Source: Parabacteroides sp.
GTDB lineage: Bacteria > Bacteroidota > Bacteroidia > Bacteroidales > Tannerellaceae
Assembly (NCBI GenBank): GCA_020026285.1
Contig: JAHHQS010000041.1
Location: 1-26,401 of the forward strand
Direction: 5' to 3'
DNA: 26,401 nt
Part shown: in pieces, positions 20,763-26,401 of the stretch
Position numbering within the stretch: position 1 is the first letter of the stretch
How the letters are laid out: the number at the start of each line of letters is the position of its first letter
Program-made: the position numbers and the translations under genes
Notes under the pieces: generated by a model
What the model was told of the DNA's origin: nothing
The model's input: only the letters and a program-made list of their open reading frames with translations
The model's database searches: none

Positions 20763-22079
20763 ATGGACAAGATAATGTTCAATAAGGAATTTTTTGCCGG
20801 ATTGGCAAAGAAACATGGTCTGTATTCTACCATGTTCAAGAATCTTGGACATGGACATGGCACGGAAATAATTGTAGAGGAAAAGTATTTCGACCGGCTT
20901 GTGCAGATCCAGAATAAGTTGGAACGTTTCAGTGTGATGGGGGACGACGAAAAGCGTGCCTTCTATCTGGTTGTACCTAGACCTTCTCCTGAGGAGTGGG
21001 GAAATTGTGACGAGGATATCGCCTTAGGTGAGTATGAAAGCAGGAAAGAATGGTTGGAAAATTGGGAAGACATGAATCCATCTGAATTTAAGTGGGTTCA
21101 TTTCATTTCCGGCAGGTACAAGGAAACCCGGACTTTATTATTCAGTACTGGCGCGTTGAGTTATTTCACTATTTCTAATGCTTCTGCTTACGAAAACAGA
21201 AGACCGATCAGTTGCAATGAGTACCGCTGGTTTCTGGATGCTATCTTTCCTTATCTGGATGAACTGGTGGATTTGATACAGCAAGACGTAGATGGTTTCA
21301 ATGATTATGTGGCAGAGCATCTGCCATATAATATCAGAAAGGGTGTGATTTCAAGGAAGATGCTGCATCAGATTCTTCCGGACCGGAAAATCCGAATTCA
21401 GGATGAGGCGCTTGCAATCGAGGCTCTGGAGTCTTCCGCTGATGATGCGGTGCCTAGTCCTCTTGAGAAGATGACAATCAGGACTTATTGCAAATATTAT
21501 CGTATTGCTAATGAGGCTTATGTTCTCAATATGTCAAAAATCGGTGCAGATGTTCATACTACGGTTGTGCCGGATACAATTCCAGAGAACGACAGGGATG
21601 TATATTATTATGTACATGCCGGTCTCAAGCATGTCGAGGATGGTTTGGATTATGATTCGCAAGAGGATTTTTTAAAGTTTGCTGTCGGTCACTATTCTGA
21701 ACTTGGATTTTCCCGGATAAACATATTGGCTTCAGACAATTTTGGACCTGGATGGAAAATCGTGGTATCAAGCAGTTATTCTGCATATGCTGATACGGCC
21801 ATCGATGTCGCGACTGCACTTTATAGGGCCGGAACACCTTTGTATGTCATGTATGCAGACAGATATTTGCAACTCATACGTGAAGAGGGGAATGTCAGGT
21901 TTGTTTCCTGTTCATTCCATGACTACATGAGCCACCACGAGGAGGCGTCGGTCATGACGTTACCATCAGAATACCAATGCCGGAAGTACCCAGAGGAAGG
22001 AATAGATATAGAGCAGTATGAGAAGATAGTCTCCTCTGCACATTGGGAGGAGGAAGAAAGGTTATTGCTCTGCAGATGA
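20763..22079 (+). CDS. Unknown cytoplasmic protein X linked to the hipBA remnant
   Basis: This is a 438-residue soluble protein of unknown function. It has no signal peptide or membrane helix and is rich in acidic and aromatic residues. The N-terminal half starts MDKIMFNKEFFAGLAKKHG and contains HGHGTE and WVHFISGRYKETRTLLF. The second half has well-ordered alpha/beta phrases such as YYYVHAGLKHVEDGLDYD, FAVGHYSELGFSRINIL and TAIDVATALYRAGTPLYVMY. I recognise no catalytic motif. The ATG at 20763 is preferred over an in-frame GTG at 20754. The frame is intact while everything around it is decaying, and a piece of it recurs in the mosaic copy at 19976-20014. It lies between a metallophosphoesterase tail and hipB, 227 bases upstream of the latter. 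A role in the same toxin-antitoxin or defence module is possible but unproven. Confidence 0.75.
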   Translation: MDKIMFNKEFFAGLAKKHGLYSTMFKNLGHGHGTEIIVEEKYFDRLVQIQNKLERFSVMGDDEKRAFYLVVPRPSPEEWGNCDEDIALGEYESRKEWLENWEDMNPSEFKWVHFISGRYKETRTLLFSTGALSYFTISNASAYENRRPISCNEYRWFLDAIFPYLDELVDLIQQDVDGFNDYVAEHLPYNIRKGVISRKMLHQILPDRKIRIQDEALAIEALESSADDAVPSPLEKMTIRTYCKYYRIANEAYVLNMSKIGADVHTTVVPDTIPENDRDVYYYVHAGLKHVEDGLDYDSQEDFLKFAVGHYSELGFSRINILASDNFGPGWKIVVSSSYSAYADTAIDVATALYRAGTPLYVMYADRYLQLIREEGNVRFVSCSFHDYMSHHEEASVMTLPSEYQCRKYPEEGIDIEQYEKIVSSAHWEEEERLLLCR

Positions 22080-22250
22080 CGTCATTTGAAAGCGCATTTT
22101 TTAGAATGATCTCCACTTTTCTTTGCACTATGCTGAGAAGTTATTTCCAAAATGTTCACTTTCAGAGGTCCCCTTGAGAAGCGTGTGTGTTTGCTTCTGA
22201 CATGTCTTCGAAAGTTTATATAATCTGTTGGGAAATATATTACTAATTAT

Positions 22251-22284
22251 GTAAATATATGGATTTAACAAGTAATATATTTAC
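22251..22284. promoter_or_regulatory. Inverted-repeat operator and promoter of hipB
   Basis: GTAAATATAT (22251-22260) and ATATATTTAC (22275-22284) form a perfect 10-base inverted repeat with a 14-base spacer. A third half-site, GGAAATATATTACT, lies just upstream at 22231-22244. The right arm overlaps TACCTTTA (22282-22289), a one-mismatch Bacteroides -7 box 17 bases before the hipB ATG. HipB proteins repress their own operons by binding such repeats. Binding here is inferred. Confidence 0.5.
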
Positions 22285-22364
22285 CTTTATTGAAAATTAA
22301 AGAAGTATGGGCTACAGAGAACTTTCGGAACCGGACATCATTGCGATATTGGGAGAGCGTTTCA
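22255..22364 (+). repeat. Diverged direct repeat of the hipB promoter and first codons, copy 2
   Basis: This is the intact partner of the block at 20088-20197: same order of AT-rich leader, start codon and first codons, about 14 differences in 110 bases, no gaps. Here the reading frame continues into the full helix-turn-helix domain. Confidence 0.85.
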
Positions 22365-22621
22365 GGGAATACCGTTTGAATTGTCAAATGACACAAAAGG
22401 AACTTGCTCAACATGCAGGTGTCTCTTCCAAGACATTGAGTGCTTTCGAATCCGGTAAGAGCTGCAATATCACCATGCAGAATTTCTTGTCATTGCTGAG
22501 AGGTATCGGAATGCTTGACCGGATTGAAGAAGTCCTGCCGGAATTACCACCTTCTCCATATGAGTCCGAAAGGAAAACCAGGAAGAATGGCCGGACAAGA
22601 CATAATTCCAAAGAGGAATAA
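22307..22621 (+). CDS. HipB-type XRE-family helix-turn-helix antitoxin
   Basis: This 104-residue DNA-binding protein has an HTH_3 domain at about 14-70: RFREYRLNCQMTQKELAQHA, then GVSSKTLSAFESGKSCNITM. The C-terminal tail (about 80-104) is basic and likely disordered. HipB-like antitoxins neutralise HipA kinases and repress the operon. The gene ends 2 bases before hipA, the usual tight pairing, and an inverted-repeat operator precedes it. HipA lacks its kinase domain here, so the protein can no longer be guarding an active toxin from this locus. It may persist as an orphan repressor or act on another HipA. Confidence 0.85.
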   Translation: MGYRELSEPDIIAILGERFREYRLNCQMTQKELAQHAGVSSKTLSAFESGKSCNITMQNFLSLLRGIGMLDRIEEVLPELPPSPYESERKTRKNGRTRHNSKEE

Positions 22622-22623
22622 TC

Positions 22624-23067
22624 ATGAGAAACGAACATATCATAGTAAAATTGTGGGGGCAGGAGGTTGGCCGATTGATGTGGGATGAGAAGAAAAGTCT
22701 TTCAATATTCCAATTCAACCGTGATTTTTTGAAAAACGGCTGGGATGTTGCGCCTTTGTGTCATCCTAAAAACCAACCATCTTCCATGCAGGCTTTTTGG
22801 GGGGACAGAGGTCGTCTCTATCAAGGTCTTCCGCCCTTCATCGCAGATTCATTGCCTGACTCCTGGGGAAATATGGTATTTGAACAATGGGCTCGAGAAC
22901 AAGGTATGAAACGATTCAATCTGAATTCGTTGGAAAAGTTGACCTATATAGGAAGAAGGGCGATGGGTGCTTTCGAGTTTGAGCCGGAATCTCATCAGGT
23001 TCAGGAGACCGGAAACCTGATGATTCAGAAACTTGCCCAGATTCAAGGACTTGTGTGCGAAATATGA
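22624..23067 (+). pseudogene. hipA: Truncated HipA toxin: N-terminal subdomain only
   Basis: The 147-codon frame carries the HipA N-terminal region: IIVKLWGQEVGRLMWDE, then the hallmark GLPPFIADSLPDSWGNMVFE and LEKLTYIGRRAMGAFEFEPE. Full HipA kinases run to about 400-440 residues and continue with the ATP-binding and catalytic (HxxDxxxxN, DFD) boxes. None of these follows; the frame ends after an odd tail (LAQIQGLVCEI). The break is a replacement of downstream sequence, not one point mutation. Some bacteria naturally encode a separate HipS-like N-terminal protein with a HipT kinase, but no kinase gene follows, so a pseudogene is more likely. Confidence 0.75.
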
Positions 23068-23240
23068 GGTCGCACCCTATTGGATCAAATTCATAGGTGA
23101 AACCTTGCTGGAACTTGCCCCGTATGAATTCAAGGACCTTTTTGACGATGCTGTCACTGCACCTCGATTTGCGGAACCAGTCTGAAAAGCAGATGCAGGA
23201 GCTGGTTGAAGCGTATATCTTTCCAAAATTGAAACTCTGA
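23024..23240 (+). pseudogene. 3' remnant of an unrecognised gene downstream of hipA
   Basis: Two overlapping frames look like protein. The first (23024-23185) reads KYEVAPYWIKFIGETLLELA and then PYEFKDLFDDAV. The second (23151-23240) reads LDLRNQSEKQMQELVEAYIF before its stop. Together they resemble the C-terminal end of one gene with a frameshift near 23150. I do not recognise the family. The piece abuts the point where HipA similarity is lost, so it marks a deletion or replacement junction. Nothing is seen between 23241 and the queuosine promoter. Confidence 0.4.
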
Positions 23241-23307
23241 CTCCGTGACCTCATAGGAGGCAAACGAAGGGCCAGTTGAAAAATATATGATTTTGTAGAA
23301 AAATTCT

Positions 23308-23315
23308 TATATTTG
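23308..23315 (+). promoter_or_regulatory. -7 box of the queuosine operon
   Basis: TATATTTG matches the Bacteroides -7 consensus exactly. It predicts transcription start near 23322 and a leader of about 65 bases before the ATG at 23388. No clean -33 TTTG is visible at standard spacing. Its position also argues against starting the transporter at 23313. Confidence 0.5.
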
Positions 23316-23332
23316 TGCCCGAATTCGGAAAT

Positions 23333-23387
23333 CCGACGGATGTCGGTCGTGTATTCTAGGTCAACCACGTATAAAAACAGGAATAAT
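23333..23387 (+). promoter_or_regulatory. Structured leader, candidate preQ1-responsive element
   Basis: The leader packs a perfect hairpin CCGAC-GGAT-GTCGG (23333-23346). Immediately after it lies a second element, CGTG (23348-23351) paired with CACG (23366-23369). The loop segment TATTCT (23352-23357) can pair with GGAATA (23380-23385) to make a pseudoknot. That last pairing would cover the Shine-Dalgarno-like AGGA (23379-23382) just before the ATG. The core TTCTAG, a C/A-rich loop and an A-rich tail (TATAAAAACA) recall class I preQ1 riboswitches, whose usual genes are exactly those that follow. The 3' pairing strand differs from the textbook class I motif, so the assignment is tentative. 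Confidence 0.35.
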
Positions 23388-24068
23388 ATGCAGGAAAAAG
23401 TATCCGTACCTTTCATGCTGCTCGGCATTCTGTTCAATGTATGTCTCATTGCAGCCAATCTACTGGAAACGAAGGTGATTCAGATCTTCGGCCTCTCCCT
23501 TACGGCAGGGGTAATCGTGTTTCCGGTATCTTACATCATCAACGACTGTATCGCTGAAGTATGGGGATTCAAGAAAGCCCGTTTCATTATCTGGAGCGGC
23601 TTCCTGATGAACTTCTTCGTCGTGTCCTTGGGACTGATTGCAGTAAACCTTCCGCCGGCTCCGTTCTGGGACGGTGGCGAGCATTTCAATTTTGTATTCG
23701 GTATGGCGCCTCGTATAGTCGTAGCAAGTCTATCGGCATTCCTGTTCGGATCATTTCTGAATGCTTATGTGATGAGCAAGATGAAAATAGCTCATCAAGG
23801 ACGGCATTTTTCGTTGCGGGCGATCGTATCTACCATTGCTGGAGAAACGGCAGATTCATTCATTTTCTTTCCTATCGCCTTTGGCGGTCTTATCGCATGG
23901 AAAGAACTTCTGATCATGATGCTGATTCAGATTGTCCTGAAAACTCTTTATGAAGTGGTGATGTTGCCTGTTACTCGTCGTGTCGTGAACTTTGTAAAGC
24001 GAATAGACCATAATGACGTCTATGACAATGACATTTCTTACAGCATCTGGAATGTCAAGGAATTGTAA
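23388..24068 (+). CDS. yhhQ: Queuosine precursor transporter (YhhQ/DUF165 family)
   Basis: This 226-residue integral membrane protein imports the queuosine precursors preQ0/preQ1 in the family's studied members. Hydrophobic segments include about 5-25 (FMLLGILFNVCLIAANLLE), 32-50 (FGLSLTAGVIVFPVSYIIND), 60-82, 105-125, 150-180 and 188-208. Family hallmarks are the ANLLETK start, the polar FPVSYIINDCIAEVWG and the late GETADSFIFFPIAF. The ATG at 23388 is preferred because it follows AGGA and gives the standard N-terminus; an upstream TTG at 23313 would overlap the promoter. It is followed 18 bases later by queC, which supports a role in queuosine supply. Confidence 0.9.
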   Translation: MQEKVSVPFMLLGILFNVCLIAANLLETKVIQIFGLSLTAGVIVFPVSYIINDCIAEVWGFKKARFIIWSGFLMNFFVVSLGLIAVNLPPAPFWDGGEHFNFVFGMAPRIVVASLSAFLFGSFLNAYVMSKMKIAHQGRHFSLRAIVSTIAGETADSFIFFPIAFGGLIAWKELLIMMLIQIVLKTLYEVVMLPVTRRVVNFVKRIDHNDVYDNDISYSIWNVKEL

Positions 24069-24086
24069 GTTATTTATCTTTATACT

Positions 24087-24758
24087 ATGCAGAATCATGC
24101 AGCCCTTGTGGTGTTCAGCGGCGGACAAGATTCCACCACATGCCTTTACTGGGCAAAAAGCAAGTTTGAGCGAGTTGTGGCTCTCAGCTTCATCTATGGT
24201 CAGAAACATCAGCAGGAAGTCGAGTATGCGGCGGCCATCGCTCGGAAGGCCGGAGTGGAATTTCATGTGAAAGACGTTTCCTTCATTGGCAGTCTGGGGC
24301 ATAATGCCCTGACGGATTCTTCAATGGTGATGGACCAGCAGAAGCCGGCTGACAGCGTCCCGAATACCTTTGTACCAGGTCGGAATCTTTTCTTTCTCAG
24401 CATCGCGGCGGTCTTTGCCCGAGAACTCGGAATTCATCATCTCGTGACCGGTGTGTCCCAGACCGACTTCAGCGGTTATCCGGATTGCCGTGACAGTTTC
24501 ATCAAATCTCTGAATGTTACGCTCAATCTTGCGCTGGATGATGATTTTGTCATCCACACGCCTCTGATGTGGATAGATAAGGCGGCGACCTGGGCGCTGG
24601 CAGATCGTTTAGGAGTGCTTGACATCATTCGTCACGAGACCATCACCTGCTATAATGGCATTCCCGGTGACGGCTGTGGGCATTGTCCTGCCTGCAAGCT
24701 TCGTCGGGAAGGATATGAGAAATTTCTAGCGGAAAAATCAGAAAAGAAAACAATATGA
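24087..24758 (+). CDS. queC: 7-cyano-7-deazaguanine (preQ0) synthase QueC
   Basis: QueC converts 7-carboxy-7-deazaguanine to preQ0 with ATP and ammonia, the step before QueF. The 223-residue protein has the N-type ATP pyrophosphatase loop SGGQDSTTC (11-19), [17 protein letters not shown], the [13 protein letters not shown] segment and [17 protein letters not shown]. It ends with the zinc site Cys188, Cys197, Cys200 and Cys203 ([16 protein letters not shown]). Length is normal. Its stop overlaps the queF start by 4 bases (ATGA), showing translational coupling. queD and queE are not in the window. Confidence 0.97.
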   Translation: MQNHAALVVFSGGQDSTTCLYWAKSKFERVVALSFIYGQKHQQEVEYAAAIARKAGVEFHVKDVSFIGSLGHNALTDSSMVMDQQKPADSVPNTFVPGRNLFFLSIAAVFARELGIHHLVTGVSQTDFSGYPDCRDSFIKSLNVTLNLALDDDFVIHTPLMWIDKAATWALADRLGVLDIIRHETITCYNGIPGDGCGHCPACKLRREGYEKFLAEKSEKKTI

Positions 24759-25210
24759 AAGAATTGAAAGATCAGCTTTCCCTGTTGGGACGCAAGACTG
24801 AATATAAGCAGGATTATGCTCCGGAAGTACTTGAAGCCTTTGACAACAAGCATCCGGAAAACGATTATTGGGTACGTTTCAACTGCCCGGAATTCACAAG
24901 TCTATGTCCGATTACCGGCCAGCCGGATTTCGCTGAAATCCGAATCAGCTATCTCCCGGATGTCAAGATGGTGGAAAGCAAGAGTCTCAAACTCTATCTG
25001 TTCAGTTTCAGAAATCATGGTGCCTTTCACGAAGATTGCGTGAACATCATCATGAAGGACCTCATCCGTCTGATGGATCCGAAATATATCGAAGTGACAG
25101 GTCTCTTCACCCCTCGCGGCGGCATCTCCATCTATCCGTATGCCAATTATGGCCGTCCGGGTACGAAATACGAGCGTATGGCAGAAGAAAGATTGCTGAG
25201 GCACGAGTAG
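24755..25210 (+). CDS. queF: NADPH-dependent preQ0 reductase QueF (short, type I)
   Basis: QueF reduces the nitrile of preQ0 to the amine preQ1, which tRNA-guanine transglycosylase then inserts into tRNA. The 151-residue protein is the short unimodular type. It carries the catalytic Cys51 in [12 protein letters not shown] with Asp58, the QueF motif [16 protein letters not shown] (74-89) and His92-Glu93 in FHEDC. The C-terminal strand is [14 protein letters not shown]. It overlaps queC by 4 bases and ends the operon. No clear terminator hairpin follows in the next 100 bases. Confidence 0.97.
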   Translation: MKELKDQLSLLGRKTEYKQDYAPEVLEAFDNKHPENDYWVRFNCPEFTSLCPITGQPDFAEIRISYLPDVKMVESKSLKLYLFSFRNHGAFHEDCVNIIMKDLIRLMDPKYIEVTGLFTPRGGISIYPYANYGRPGTKYERMAEERLLRHE

Positions 25211-25225
25211 GAGAGGGGCAAGCCA

Positions 25226-25569
25226 TCAGTTTAAAAGTAGAAAAGCGATGACGAGCGGGGTGATGTATTCCTTGAGCGCCTCCTTGAGTACCTTGATGAC
25301 CTTCTGGCAATCTCCTTGTAGGTCATTCCTTTCACGCGGTTGCAGATGAAGTAGTCATAGCTGCTCTCATCCACCTCTTCCCTCGATCTGTTGAGAATGG
25401 ACTGGATCTCGTCGGCCTGTACCTGGTCGGCGAGGAAGTTCTTGTCCAGGACTTCGATATCCGCATCGGTGATGTGCCGGAAACGGACCTCGGTCCGGGC
25501 CCTTCTTCTGAGCTCGTCGATGCAGGTCCCCCTGAGAATCTTGTAGAAATAGGAATAGATCGACTCCAG
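25226..25569 (-). pseudogene. Broken ECF sigma-70 factor
   Basis: Read on the minus strand, the frame gives ESIYSYFYKILRGTCIDELR, then RARTEVRFRH, as in sigma region 2/linker of Bacteroidota ECF sigma factors. The start of region 4 follows: YDYFICNRVKGMTYKEIA. After a frame change the family's usual hydrophobic end appears, KVIKVLKEALKEYITPLVIA, with a stop at 25226. The segment normally between EIA and the last helix, which holds the -35 recognition helix, is deleted. The region 2 N-terminus is also missing, with an in-frame stop just upstream of 25569. The gene cannot make a working sigma factor. Confidence 0.75.
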
Positions 25570-25823
25570 TCAAGGTCTATTGTATTCCTGATGAAGATTT
25601 ATTCTTGAATTTTGTCCATGGTCACATTAAAACAAATCTCTTCGATGGTAGCAAGTCTCTGAAGATAGATGAGATGAGCGATCAGAGCATTTCATTGGAA
25701 AACGATAAGTACAAGATCGATGTAGTCACTTCAGAGGATAGGATATCCCTGTTTGAGAAGGCTGTTCCCGTAAGCCCTGCTAAATATGCGCAAATGATCA
25801 GGGAGTTGTCCGATTGTAGGTGA
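25569..25823 (+). pseudogene. 3' fragment of an unrecognised gene
   Basis: From the exact point where the sigma factor remnant ends, a plus-strand frame reads VKVYCIPDEDLFLNFVHGHI and continues through KTNLFDGSKSLKIDEM, ISLENDKYKIDVV and VSPAKYAQMIRELSDCR to a stop at 25823. No ATG lies near its beginning; TTG at 25605 and ATG at 25674 are the first possible starts. It looks like the C-terminal 80-85 residues of a larger protein whose front was lost in a rearrangement. The family is not recognised. A short functional gene starting at TTG cannot be excluded. Confidence 0.45.
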
Positions 25824-25901
25824 AAAGTTCATTCTAAGATCTGAGGTTATCAATGAGTCCTTCTTTGTGGAAAGAAATTCTAACTTTATTTTTACAAGAC
25901 A

Positions 25902-26351
25902 ATGAAAAGAATAATTTTTATATTAATGCTTTTTGCCATGACCTCTTGTGATCCTGCAAAATATTTGGACAAGTATGATAGCGAATGGTATGTAAAGAAC
26001 AATACATCTAAAGTCTTGACAATTACAGCGGATGTAGGACTTTATAGAAATATAGATCATGACATCCTTTTTCCAGGTGATTCAATTTCCATAATTCGTT
26101 TTGGCAAGTTTTCGTATCTGGAAGAATATCCGGCTTTCAGTGATTTTCCAGAATGTGAAAATGTACATGTAGAAGTGTATTCTGAGAATGGAGACCTTAT
26201 GCTGAGTTGGGAAAATAATACGGAAACTGGCAAGCAGAGTGATTTCTTCAAAGAAGAATCATGGAGATACTTCCATACAGAAGACTTTTCTCGGATGTGG
26301 TGGGTATATGACATCAATCCAGAAGACCTTGACGCCAGCATGAAGGAATAA
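25902..26351 (+). CDS. Small hypothetical lipoprotein
   Basis: This 149-residue protein has a signal MKRIIFILMLFAMTSCDP with lipobox MTSC (Cys16), so it is a lipoprotein of unknown function. The mature part looks like a small beta-sandwich: EWYVKNNTSKVLTIT, GLYRNIDHDILFPGDSISII and VHVEVYSENGDLMLSWENN. Acidic and aromatic residues are plentiful (WRYFHTEDFSRMWWVYDI). The pattern of an N-terminal Cys followed by a single beta domain is common among Bacteroidota hypothetical lipoproteins. The start is the only ATG compatible with the signal. It stands alone, with a weak -7-like TAACTTTA at 25881-25888. No terminator is visible before the window ends. Confidence 0.85.
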   Translation: MKRIIFILMLFAMTSCDPAKYLDKYDSEWYVKNNTSKVLTITADVGLYRNIDHDILFPGDSISIIRFGKFSYLEEYPAFSDFPECENVHVEVYSENGDLMLSWENNTETGKQSDFFKEESWRYFHTEDFSRMWWVYDINPEDLDASMKE

Positions 26352-26401
26352 TTTTAATATACCTTAAGTTTAGGGAGTTTAACCACAATGTCGCGGTATT
26401 T

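Noticed and set aside
23313..23387. Upstream TTG start for the queuosine transporter
   Set aside because: It overlaps the -7 box and adds a polar N-terminus that the family lacks.
22916..23458. 180-codon minus-strand frame across hipA and the queuosine leader
   Set aside because: It crosses a remnant, a promoter and the transporter start on the opposite strand; no motif supports it.
23856..24302. 148-codon minus-strand frame opposite yhhQ/queC
   Set aside because: It is antisense to two well-recognised genes and has no family features.

Overview
The window looks like chromosomal DNA from a Bacteroidales bacterium (phylum Bacteroidota). The evidence is a SusC/SusD pair, a hybrid two-component system (HTCS) regulator, many lipoproteins, weak or absent Shine-Dalgarno sites and several exact or near matches to the Bacteroides -7 promoter box (TAnnTTTG). 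The genus cannot be fixed from sequence alone.

Region 1 (269-19451) is a polysaccharide utilization locus (PUL). A divergent HTCS sensor/regulator faces one co-directional operon: a beta-helix lipoprotein, a SusE/F-like lipoprotein, SusC, SusD, a ComEC-like metallo-beta-lactamase-fold lipoprotein, a GH20 beta-N-acetylhexosaminidase and a GH2 beta-galactosidase. A strong intrinsic terminator follows the GH2 gene. The GH20/GH2 pair implies a glycan with terminal HexNAc and beta-galactose, such as a host mucin-type or N-linked glycan. The backbone-cutting enzyme is not a recognised family; the beta-helix protein is the best candidate. The MBL-fold lipoprotein is the oddest member. A perfect 17-bp inverted repeat lies inside the GH20 coding sequence.

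Region 2 (19452-23250) is a decayed accessory zone. It holds one intact gene of unknown function (here called X, 20763-22079), an intact HipB-type antitoxin with an inverted-repeat operator, and a HipA cut off before its kinase domain. It also holds two truncated copies of a metallophosphoesterase tail and a second, internally deleted copy of the same cassette. That copy is a mosaic of metallophosphoesterase, X and hipB pieces lying about 2.2 kb upstream. The ancestral order was probably metallophosphoesterase - X - hipB - hipA.

Region 3 (23308-25210) is a queuosine operon: a preQ precursor transporter (YhhQ family), queC and queF. It has a clear Bacteroides-type promoter and a short structured leader that may be a preQ1-sensing element. 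Its G+C content is visibly higher than that of the PUL.

Region 4 (25211-26401) has a broken ECF sigma factor on the minus strand that lacks its DNA-reading helix. Abutting it are the 3' end of an unknown gene and then a small intact lipoprotein gene. No tRNA, rRNA, CRISPR array or intact insertion sequence was seen.
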